This document shows positions 27,809-34,814 of a DNA stretch of 64,000 bases, piece by piece. The position numbers were made by a program, and so were the translations under genes. The stretch spans positions 1 to 64,000 of the forward strand of contig CAIQIE010000248.1 of the NCBI GenBank assembly GCA_903871805.1, read 5' to 3'. The notes under the pieces are model-generated. The model saw nothing but the letters and a program-made list of their open reading frames with translations. It did not search any database and was not told where the DNA came from. Source of the stretch: an uncultured Planctomycetaceae bacterium. GTDB lineage: Bacteria; Planctomycetota; Planctomycetia; Planctomycetales; Planctomycetaceae. Positions within the stretch are counted from its first letter, which is position 1; each line of letters starts with the position of its first letter.

Positions 27809-28401
27809 GTGTTGTTCCCTTTTGTTTGCTCGATGAACTTCCATGTCGATTGGTCAAAAATTTCTGCCGATGATCCTTCTGATTGGGCAATTAACCTGGG
27901 CGGTAGCCGAGAGCCCTCAAAACACGACCATTCATCGACCACAGGCCGGTACAGATCATGGAAATTGGCGATTCCACGAGCATAGCGGTTTCGGATCGTT
28001 TCTTCAGGCAATCCATGACCGCCCTGAATGACCCTATTGGCAACTCTGGCGACAGCCATCTCTGCGGAGGGCAGCCACAGAAAGAATAAGTGAACATAGT
28101 AGCCGCTGTCTCTTCACCCGATAATCTTCTGACGATAGCTTCGAGCAGCCAATGTCGTCTCAAAAGAAAACGTCTCCCGTCGCTCTATAAGCCCATCCAT
28201 ACGCTCCAGCATAAGTTCAGAGGCACGGATATTCTGGCTTTCCGGGTCAAAAGGAGAAAGTCCGGCAGCAATCAGATCGGCATTCAAGAATTCAGTGCAA
28301 TGGACGTACTCAGGCAAAAACCGACTTGCGAACGTCGTCTTTCCAGCACCGTTGGGTCCGGCGATAATGTAAATGGTCGGAGTGCTCGTTGTTACATCCA
28401 T
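27805..28401 (-). pseudogene. zeta-toxin-like P-loop kinase interrupted by an in-frame TGA
   Basis: The N-terminal half (28401-28114) reads [20 protein letters not shown] with Walker [18 protein letters not shown] and [12 protein letters not shown], the pattern of zeta-toxin-family kinases. It stops at TGA 28116-28114, but the same frame continues without shift as GYYVHLFFLWLPS then MAVARVANRV and GLPEETIRNRYARGI to 27805, the family C-terminal half. The expected residue at the stop is Trp, so one TGG to TGA change explains it. Other genes here use TGA as a stop, so readthrough as Trp is unlikely. Full length would be 198 codons. First gene of the kinase-partner-brxL operon. Confidence 0.78.
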
Positions 28402-28529
28402 CTCTATTCATTCACTTATTTCCAACCGGCTTCTTCGTCATCCCTTGCGCTCCTTGTGCTCTCTATTCTAACACACTTTTCGAGCGCCCGCTTTTTTTGG
28501 GGAAGTCCACTGTGAGTGTCACAATTCAC

Positions 28530-28610
28530 AAACCATCAGCGGGCGGGCTCTTCCCGCCACCTTTTGTCTTTCCTGACGCAGTCTTATTGTTTTTCAGCCG
28601 CTGATGGTTT
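28530..28610. repeat. 13-base inverted repeat spanning the 3' end of the esterase gene
   Basis: AAACCATCAGCGG at 28530-28542 is repeated in reverse as CCGCTGATGGTTT at 28598-28610, the latter inside the last codons of the esterase. GGCGGG and CCCGCC also pair within the interval (about 28543-28558). It could act as a transcription barrier at the end of the minus-strand gene or be a decayed mobile-element end. Confidence 0.4.
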
Positions 28611-29471
28611 CAGATGCCCGTCGAACCAGTCCAGCAAAGCCTTTTCTGCCTGCTGTCCCTGTGCTCCGGGAAATCCATGGGCGGCGCCCGGCATAATCAG
28701 CAGTTTGCAGGGAGCGTTGGCTTTTTTCATCGCGTCAAGAAAACGTTCGCTATGAGAAATAGGCACCAGTTCATCTTGATCTCCATGAATCAGCAGTGTC
28801 GGCGCATCATCGCTGGTGACGGAAAGTAATGGAGAGACGCCCGGCGCCTGATCAGCAGGAAACACAATCGCAGGAAACTGTGGACTGAGTTTCTCGTGGT
28901 TGACATATTCGCGGATGTCGGTGGGTGGGAAATACGCTGCAACTGCCTGGACGCGACTGGAGATTTTTTCCAGTTCTTTCGCTGACTGCGGATCTCCGTC
29001 ATCGCCCATGGTGCCAAGGACCAGTGACAAGTGGCCGCCGGCACTACCACCACAGACCCCAATTCGAGCGGGGTCAATTTCATAGTTGGCCGCATTCTTT
29101 CGCACATGCCGAATGGCAGTGCGGACGTCAGAGACCGCATCCGGAACTTTGAACCATGGGCTGCTGCCATGGCGTACCAGAATGAGCGTATATCCTCGAT
29201 CAACAATCTTTTCAAACAGATTCAGCGCGTTTTTTTCCGGGCGTACTACGGATTCCGGAGGCATCCATGTCGAGACCCAGCCGCCGCTGACCATAAAGAG
29301 GACGGCCGCCCCATTGGCGTTCTGCCCTGGCCTGATGACGTCATAGGTCAGGGCCATGCCGGCCTTGTGCCCATAGATGACGTCTGGAGTGATGGATCGC
29401 CACTCTTCGGCAGACACAGTATGAAAGAGGCACAGCAGAGGGCACAGCAATGCAGTAATTCGCGACTTCAT
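28584..29471 (-). CDS. exported alpha/beta hydrolase (esterase/lipase-like)
   Basis: A 295-residue protein. The N-terminus MKSRITALLCPLLCLFHTVSAEE is a Sec signal peptide. The mature part has an oxyanion-type MVSGGWVST loop, the nucleophile elbow GGSAGG (in IGVCGGSAGGHLSL), the acid segment LIHGDQDELVP and the catalytic His in GAAHGF, matching esterase/lipase (BD-FAE-like) families. The substrate is not predictable; planctomycetes carry many exported hydrolases of this kind for polymers and xenobiotics. The track start at 29558 precedes the signal peptide; ATG 29471 is preferred, with GAAAGG upstream. Not obviously operonic. Confidence 0.88.
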   Translation of the reverse strand: MKSRITALLCPLLCLFHTVSAEEWRSITPDVIYGHKAGMALTYDVIRPGQNANGAAVLFMVSGGWVSTWMPPESVVRPEKNALNLFEKIVDRGYTLILVRHGSSPWFKVPDAVSDVRTAIRHVRKNAANYEIDPARIGVCGGSAGGHLSLVLGTMGDDGDPQSAKELEKISSRVQAVAAYFPPTDIREYVNHEKLSPQFPAIVFPADQAPGVSPLLSVTSDDAPTLLIHGDQDELVPISHSERFLDAMKKANAPCKLLIMPGAAHGFPGAQGQQAEKALLDWFDGHLKPSAAEKQ

Positions 29472-29906
29472 GTTCAGGGTTACCTTTCGTTGACGTCCAG
29501 TTCGAGGTGATTTGAGATGTTCTGTGCGTTTGCTGGCAGGGTTCCGCTGCGAATGCAATCAGATTTCATGCGGTCATTGTCGCTGGATCGGCAGAAATGA
29601 CCGGTCAGAGGAAATCCTTGTGACAGACTGTACTGAATATACCGATTGTGCCGATGAAACAGAAGAAGCAGTCTGGTGTGGTGAAGACCCCGCACGTATT
29701 CGTCCAGGATACGGGTGGTGTCTGCGCAGGACAGGGCGGAGCCTTTTGGGGTGCGTGCCGTGCTATCGAAGGCATACCGGCAACTCTGGAAGCGAATCGT
29801 TCGTCAGTCGTTTTCCAGAGCGAAATTTATTTCCGGAAGAATTTTGAAACTCCACCGGCAATTCACCGTGGTGGATCCGGGATCCCGTCAGTATTAAGGC
29901 GTTTAT
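29472..29906. other. divergent intergenic region between esterase and parB
   Basis: About 435 bases. Plus-strand ORFs (29512-29847, 29648-29977) have no family. No parA and no parS site (TGTTTCACGTGAAACA) were found here. Holds the promoters of both genes. Confidence 0.45.
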
Positions 29907-30887
29907 ATGGAAGCACAGTCGGTGGAACAGGCATCCGGTCAACCAGTTTTCAAACGACGGCTGGGTCGAGGACTTAACGCTCTTCTGGGAAGTGTGGATG
30001 AGGACGGAGGTGAACAGCCTGCGATCATTCCAATGCATGCCATGGCAACTCCTCTGACTCCCGGAGCCGATGAAATTCTGCTCGATCAGATTGAGCGAAA
30101 TCCATCACAGCCCCGTCGTGATTTTGATCAGGTGGCGATTGATGAGCTGGCGGACAGCATTCGCAGGCATGGCATTCTTCAGCCTCTGCTTGTCAGAGCT
30201 CGGGAAGATGGTCAGCCTGGATATCAACTGATTGCCGGCGAACGACGCTGGCGAGCAGCACAGCAGGTGGGGATTGAAAAGATCCCCTGCCGAATCATTC
30301 AGTTTTCCGATCGCCAGGCGACGGAAGCCGCACTGGAAGAAAATCTCAAACGGGAAGATCTCAACGTTCTGGAGAAGGCTGTCGCGTTCAGGGAGTATCT
30401 GGACCGTTTTGGCGGAACGATTGAAGAGCTGGCAAGGCAGCTCAGTATGAGTCGCGCGAATGTCAGCAACATGATGCGACTGCTGGAACTGCCGGCACAG
30501 GTGCAGGAAATGCTCCGGTCCGACCGAATTTCGTCGGGACATGCACGAGCAATTCTTCCGCTTGCGTCTGAACAACAGTGCCTGCTGGCGGCTCAGATAG
30601 AAACCGAGCAGCTGTCTGTTCGACGTACGGAGGAAATGGTTCGGGAATCACTGCACTCCGGCGCCAATGCTCAGCAAAGTCCGACAGGTGAGAGTGCGCC
30701 GACAGAATCAGCGTCGAAGCCCGAAGTGTCGAATCACGTGCTTTCGCTTCAGGGATCGCTGCGGGATTTGCTGGGTGCAAAAATTGACATTCGTTTGAAG
30801 AAAAACGATGCCGGTCAGATTGTGATTCATTTTGGCAGCAACGATGACTTTGAACGCATTGTTGGAAAGCTGCGAAAGGCGGGCTGA
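29907..30887 (+). CDS. parB: ParB/RepB/Spo0J chromosome partitioning protein
   Basis: ParB binds parS sites, uses CTP to load onto DNA and works with ParA and SMC to segregate origins. The 326-residue protein has the family N-terminus KRRLGRGLNALLG, the ParB-N core with LDQIERNPSQPRRDFD, RHGILQPLLVR and the CTP-binding box LIAGERRWRAAQ, TEAALEENLKREDLN, then the helix-turn-helix TIEELARQLSMSRANVSNMM. The C-terminal dimer domain ends the protein after a Ser/Thr/Pro linker. AAGG precedes ATG 29907. Unusually, no parA is adjacent. A DUF167 gene follows 36 bases later. Confidence 0.95.
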   Translation: MEAQSVEQASGQPVFKRRLGRGLNALLGSVDEDGGEQPAIIPMHAMATPLTPGADEILLDQIERNPSQPRRDFDQVAIDELADSIRRHGILQPLLVRAREDGQPGYQLIAGERRWRAAQQVGIEKIPCRIIQFSDRQATEAALEENLKREDLNVLEKAVAFREYLDRFGGTIEELARQLSMSRANVSNMMRLLELPAQVQEMLRSDRISSGHARAILPLASEQQCLLAAQIETEQLSVRRTEEMVRESLHSGANAQQSPTGESAPTESASKPEVSNHVLSLQGSLRDLLGAKIDIRLKKNDAGQIVIHFGSNDDFERIVGKLRKAG

Positions 30888-30923
30888 ACGTCGGCCGCGT
30901 GCGTGTGAAGCCGGGATTGTGAA

Positions 30924-31259
30924 ATGACATTTCGGGAGCAACTTCTGTTGACTATGCAGGACACGTCGGCAGGGACTGTGCTCCTTGTGCATGTTCAGCC
31001 TAAAGCCCGCCGAAATCAGTTGTGCGGACTGCACGACGGGCGACTGAAACTTTCGGTAACAGAACCGCCGGATAAAGGAAAAGCGACGGCTGCAGTGCTG
31101 ACACTGCTGGCGGCAGTGTTGCGACTGCCCGTTTCCCGGCTGGAAGTGATTCGCGGGGATATCAGTCGCAGGAAAGACATCCTGCTTTGTGGGATCACTG
31201 TGGCTGCTGCGGTTGATTTGATTGCCGCGACGCTGGATGCTGAAGAACGGAATTCATGA
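30924..31259 (+). CDS. DUF167 / YggU-family protein
   Basis: An 111-residue protein of the DUF167 (YggU) family, whose function is not known. Recognisable segments are LLVHVQPKARRNQLCGLHDG, then LKLSVTEPPDKGKAT and the C-terminal SRLEVIRGDISRRKDI. The family fold is a small alpha/beta domain. ATG 30924 lies 36 bases after the parB stop, so cotranscription with parB is likely. The strong terminator at 31282-31315 ends the unit. Confidence 0.88.
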   Translation: MTFREQLLLTMQDTSAGTVLLVHVQPKARRNQLCGLHDGRLKLSVTEPPDKGKATAAVLTLLAAVLRLPVSRLEVIRGDISRRKDILLCGITVAAAVDLIAATLDAEERNS

Positions 31260-31281
31260 GGCAGCCGAGCCATACCAAATG

Positions 31282-31315
31282 AAAAAGCCTCGTGTCATTG
31301 CACACGAGGCTTTTT
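31282..31315. terminator. bidirectional intrinsic terminator
   Basis: AAAAAGCCTCGTGT pairs perfectly with ACACGAGGCTTTTT around a 6-base loop (CATTGC), with a run of T on the plus side and T from the opposite strand. It ends the parB-DUF167 unit and can also stop transcription from the minus-strand cupredoxin gene. Confidence 0.9.
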
Positions 31316-31317
31316 TT

Positions 31318-31496
31318 CACCCTGAAGTTCGGTTTTCACCGACTTGAAATTGGGGTTCACCGTCATTCCCGCGCAGACGGGAATCCGGCTCGCGTCACTG
31401 GTTTCCCGCCTGCGCGGGAATGACGTAACCTAAAAACAAAGATTTGACAAAGCACGAGGCTTTATTTCTCTGCACCCTGAAGTTCGGTTTTCACCG
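31318..31496. repeat. 24-base direct repeat flanking a REP-like palindrome
   Basis: CACCCTGAAGTTCGGTTTTC followed by ACCG occurs at 31318-31341 and again at 31473-31496. Just before each copy is a shared terminator fragment, ACGAGGCTTT. The arrangement suggests that the terminator's right arm was duplicated around the palindrome. Confidence 0.75.
31361..31425. repeat. REP-like palindromic element
   Basis: CGTCATTCCCGCGCAGACGG plus GAA (31361-31383) and TTCCCGCCTGCGCGGGAATG plus ACG (31403-31425) are inverted copies with one mismatch, separated by 19 bases. The GTCATTCCCGCG core is a widely distributed bacterial REP/palindromic repeat, seen at the ends of genes in many genomes. It lies outside any gene. 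Confidence 0.75.
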
Positions 31497-31520
31497 GACC
31501 GCTGTATGGAGATTCCGGGC

Positions 31521-32285
31521 TTACTTCAAAGAGCCCTTCTTCAGAGCGTCACCGCTGACTTCAATTGCCTTTTGACCGTTGTCGCCGGCCTTTACCTTCA
31601 CAGTGTACTTGCGATTGATGTATCCGACCTTTTCGTGCCAGACGCGGAATTCATGTTCGCCGGCAGGCAGGTTTGGAATGGTGAACTTTCCGTCTTTGTC
31701 GGTGACTGCAGCATAGGGGTGATCGACGACCATCCAGTACGCAGCCATCCATGGGTGAAAGTCACAGGTGACCTTAAGAGGCAGAGTTTCTGCCGTTTTG
31801 CAGTCGATCTTCTGACCCTTACCTTCTGGTGTGTTGGGAGCGATCAGCACATTCGTCGCGGAATTCTTGAGGGGATAGGTGTGGGTATTGTGAGCTACTG
31901 CGTCACCGGAAATCACTTCCACGGTCTGGCCAGCACGAACGACCAGAGTATGTGGCACAAATACGCAACCCTTCTGGTCAAAAACGACGGTTTGCTGAGC
32001 AGGTGTCTTCAGGTCCGGATGAATACTTTTGGGTGCCTTTGCGAGGTACACAAACACGTTTGCAAGTCCCTTGTTATCGGGATTGATTACAAGATCGTCT
32101 TTATACGTGTCTACCGTTGCACAGACTTCCTTGTCCTTAATGGCGGCATCTTTCTTGTGCAGCAGTTCCGCGGCAGGGGCGGTACCGGAGACAATCACCT
32201 GGCCTGTGACAGTTCCCCAGTCTTCGGCAACTGCGGGAGCAAGCGACAGGACTGAAAGCACCGCTGACAGCAGGATCTTTTTCAT
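31521..32285 (-). CDS. exported cupredoxin-like protein
   Basis: A 254-residue protein with a Sec signal peptide (MKKILLSAVLSVLSLAPAVAED). The middle resembles plastocyanin-like domains: VAHNTHTYP, then TCDFHPWM, together giving His, Cys, His and Met positions like those of a type 1 copper site. After it comes a carboxypeptidase-regulatory-like beta segment (VTDKDGKFTIPNLPAGEHEF). Likely periplasmic copper or electron-transfer role, unproven. It is the last gene before the bidirectional terminator, and the copper genes of this window lie 12 kb away on the same strand. Confidence 0.8.
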   Translation of the reverse strand: MKKILLSAVLSVLSLAPAVAEDWGTVTGQVIVSGTAPAAELLHKKDAAIKDKEVCATVDTYKDDLVINPDNKGLANVFVYLAKAPKSIHPDLKTPAQQTVVFDQKGCVFVPHTLVVRAGQTVEVISGDAVAHNTHTYPLKNSATNVLIAPNTPEGKGQKIDCKTAETLPLKVTCDFHPWMAAYWMVVDHPYAAVTDKDGKFTIPNLPAGEHEFRVWHEKVGYINRKYTVKVKAGDNGQKAIEVSGDALKKGSLK

Positions 32286-32763
32286 GGAGCGTTCTTTCTA
32301 AATGAAAATCAGCCTGAAGATGATGGGAACGAATTGTTCCCGGCCATGGCTGATTCAATAAAAAAGCAGAGAGTCATACAAACGGCACACAAGATGACTT
32401 AACCCTGTCTGATCCGGGGCGTCTGATACCCGAATGCTGCGGGGACAAAGCCCTGTGACTGTCCATTTCTGTGGTGATTCAACCGTATGGTTCGAGCATG
32501 GGCAACACGTTTCCTGGATTTTATGGCGCTGTCTTTGGGAAGTCGAACAGGAGTTTCCTGAAGCCCGTGTTCCGGCGGGCGATTTTTCAGTGTTGGGACT
32601 GAATTTTCGCCTGGAATGCAGAGATTCCCCATCTTTCGAAACCGGCAGGCCGACATCGTTCAATTACACCTGTAACAGGTTTTCCGATTTGGCAGTCTGC
32701 TGGCAACCTGAGAAATTTGTCCAGGCGATGGCTGAGTCCGTGGAGTCGGGAGCACGGAAGGAA
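32286..32763. other. intergenic region upstream of the cupredoxin gene
   Basis: About 480 bases. The long plus-strand ORF 32434-34065 begins here but is antisense to yraN and a DUF1501 gene and is rejected. Contains a short ACCTGTAACAGGT palindrome (32668-32680) and probably the cupredoxin promoter. Confidence 0.45.
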
Positions 32764-33156
32764 TCAGTAAAACTGGCCCCGAGCTGTTGGTTCAAAAGCG
32801 TTGGGATAGTGGGTGATTTCGGGAGCCGAATCGGGGTCCTTCCAGAGGATCGAGATGATATCCAGCCTGCAGGGTTGCTCCAGTCGTCTGTTTTGCTTCA
32901 GCCAAACCAGTGCGGCTCGCGACATGCGATCCTGGCGATTGCGATTCACTGCTTCGAATGGCAAACCATCCGTATCGGAGGAGCGCGTCTTGACCTCTAC
33001 AAAGATCGTGGTTTTTCCGGATTCAGCGATGATGTCGATTTCACCAAAGCTGTTGCGATGCTGCCTTGCGAGGATGCGATATCCCTTTTCCTGCAGAAAT
33101 TTAACAGCCGCTTTTTCGCCCTGCAGTCCAAGTTTGTTGCCGGTCTGGTTGCTCAT
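32764..33156 (-). CDS. yraN: UPF0102 / YraN-family protein
   Basis: A 130-residue member of the YraN family, an endonuclease-like fold of uncertain role. The PD-(D/E)XK-like core is complete: GLQGEKAAVKFLQEKGY, then SFGEIDIIAE and TIFVEVKTRSS, giving the Glu, Asp and Glu-x-Lys residues. Length is typical. It starts 15 bases after the DUF1501 stop codon and is read in the same direction, so the two are probably cotranscribed. Confidence 0.93.
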   Translation of the reverse strand: MSNQTGNKLGLQGEKAAVKFLQEKGYRILARQHRNSFGEIDIIAESGKTTIFVEVKTRSSDTDGLPFEAVNRNRQDRMSRAALVWLKQNRRLEQPCRLDIISILWKDPDSAPEITHYPNAFEPTARGQFY

Positions 33157-33171
33157 GGAACAGTGTGCCTG

Positions 33172-34626
33172 TCAGCTGAGAATATCTTTAAGCACCATTC
33201 CATGGACATCTGTAAGCCGCATATCACGTCCTCCGAAGCGGTATGTCAGTCGCTCGTGATCCATTCCCATCAGATGCAGCATCGTGGCATGCATGTCGTG
33301 AATTTCTGCTTTATTCACGACGGCTTTGTAGCCAAACTCGTCTGTTTCACCATAGATGGTGCCTCCACGAATTCCGGCACCGGCCATCCACATGGAAAAG
33401 CCAAATGGGTTGTGGTCCCGGCCATCAGAGCCCTGGGCAAAAGGTGTTCTTCCGAATTCTCCGGACCATACAACGAGAGTTCGATTCATCAGACCCCGCT
33501 GCTTCAGATCTGTCAGCAATGCGGAAATCGGTTTATCAACGGACCGTGCGTTCTTTGTATGGCCATTCACAAGATCGGAATGCTGATCCCAGCGATCCCC
33601 ATTGCCGGCGGGGCAGGTCAGTTCGATAAATCGCACGCCTCGTTCGACAAGGCGACGGGCCAGCAGGCATTCGCGTGCAAATGTCTGCGTGTTCGGGAAT
33701 TCGTCGAACAGACCGTACATCTCCTGAGTCTCGCGCGTTTCGTCGCTGAGAGTCATGAGTTCGGGCACAGCCAGTTGCATGCGGGCTGCCAGTTCGTAAT
33801 TTCGGATGGCGGATTCTACCTGGTCGTCGTGTCCATAGCGATCACCGGATTCCAGATCGAGGGTGCGAATGAGGTCCAGTTTTCTTCGCTGAGTTGCAGC
33901 GGATTTTTCGCGGGGCAGGATGTCTGCGACGGGCGAGTTTCCGAGCCCGAAGACGCTTCCCTGGTAACTGGCAGGAAGAAATCCACTTCCAAAGTTATCA
34001 AGGCCGCCCGGGGGAATCAGACCTCCATTCAGAATGACAAAGTGGGGCAGATCGACACATTCTGAACCAAGGCCGTATCCAAACCAGGCACCCATCGAGG
34101 GTCGGCCCTGAAAGCCGGAACCTGTGTGCAGAAAGTAGTTGGCATTGGTATGTTCCGGAAACGCGGAAGTCATTGACCGGATCACAGCCATGTCGTCCAC
34201 GTGCCGAGCTATCTCCGGGAACAGATCACTGACCGGAATACCACTTTGCCCATAGTTCTTAAACTTCCACGGGCTGGCCAGCGAGTTTCCGATGTTATTG
34301 AACTGAGTGGGTTCAATTTTCGACGGAAAGGGCTTTCCGTTCTGTTTGTCCAGGGCAGGTTTGGGATCAAAGGAATCCACCTGAGAGACGCCGCCATCCA
34401 TGTAAAGAAAGATGACGCTGAGTGCTTTCGGCGGGAAGTGGGTAGGTTTGACGCTTCCGGTTTCTGTGGTGACTGGCGCAGATCCGGCGGCGGTCTCTTC
34501 GGCCTGAAGTGACTGGGCCAGCATATGACTGGCGGCAACCGCTCCAAAACCGCAGGCTGCAGATTTCAGCAGTTCACGGCGACTTCCGGACAGTTGCCGA
34601 TAACGACCGCAATGAGACTTTGCCAT
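33172..34626 (-). CDS. DUF1501 protein, Tat-exported (first copy)
   Basis: A 484-residue DUF1501 protein, a planctomycete-typical exported family related to sulfatase/alkaline phosphatase-like folds, function unknown. The N-terminus carries a twin-arginine signal (GSRRELLKSAACGFGAVAAS). Family segments include LSVIFLYMDGGVSQVDSFDP, then MTSAFPEHTNANYF, and near the end LVVWSGEFGRTPFAQGSDGR and GTIYGETDEFGYKAV. The track start at 34782 gives a long non-signal leader; ATG 34626 fits the Tat signal. Usually such genes sit beside a DUF1549/DUF1553 (cytochrome-type) partner; none is present. yraN follows 15 bases after it. Confidence 0.92.
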   Translation of the reverse strand: MAKSHCGRYRQLSGSRRELLKSAACGFGAVAASHMLAQSLQAEETAAGSAPVTTETGSVKPTHFPPKALSVIFLYMDGGVSQVDSFDPKPALDKQNGKPFPSKIEPTQFNNIGNSLASPWKFKNYGQSGIPVSDLFPEIARHVDDMAVIRSMTSAFPEHTNANYFLHTGSGFQGRPSMGAWFGYGLGSECVDLPHFVILNGGLIPPGGLDNFGSGFLPASYQGSVFGLGNSPVADILPREKSAATQRRKLDLIRTLDLESGDRYGHDDQVESAIRNYELAARMQLAVPELMTLSDETRETQEMYGLFDEFPNTQTFARECLLARRLVERGVRFIELTCPAGNGDRWDQHSDLVNGHTKNARSVDKPISALLTDLKQRGLMNRTLVVWSGEFGRTPFAQGSDGRDHNPFGFSMWMAGAGIRGGTIYGETDEFGYKAVVNKAEIHDMHATMLHLMGMDHERLTYRFGGRDMRLTDVHGMVLKDILS

Positions 34627-34814
34627 GGGCACGTTCCGTTTCCCGGTGAGACTATTTTTGCAGCCTCGTACTTTTTTACCTGGTCCGTTGAAGTCACTGC
34701 CAGGATTCTCACCTGCCGGTCGTCCCGTGGCAACTGTGAAGAGGCAATTCCGCCACGTATGCGGCAATTCTGGCAGAAACATTCACAAAAACAGTCGAGT
34801 GATTCGGACCTGTT

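Noticed and set aside
32434-34065. Long plus-strand ORF of 543 residues
   Set aside because: It is antisense to yraN and a DUF1501 gene, both with clear family motifs, and has no domain or signal of its own.
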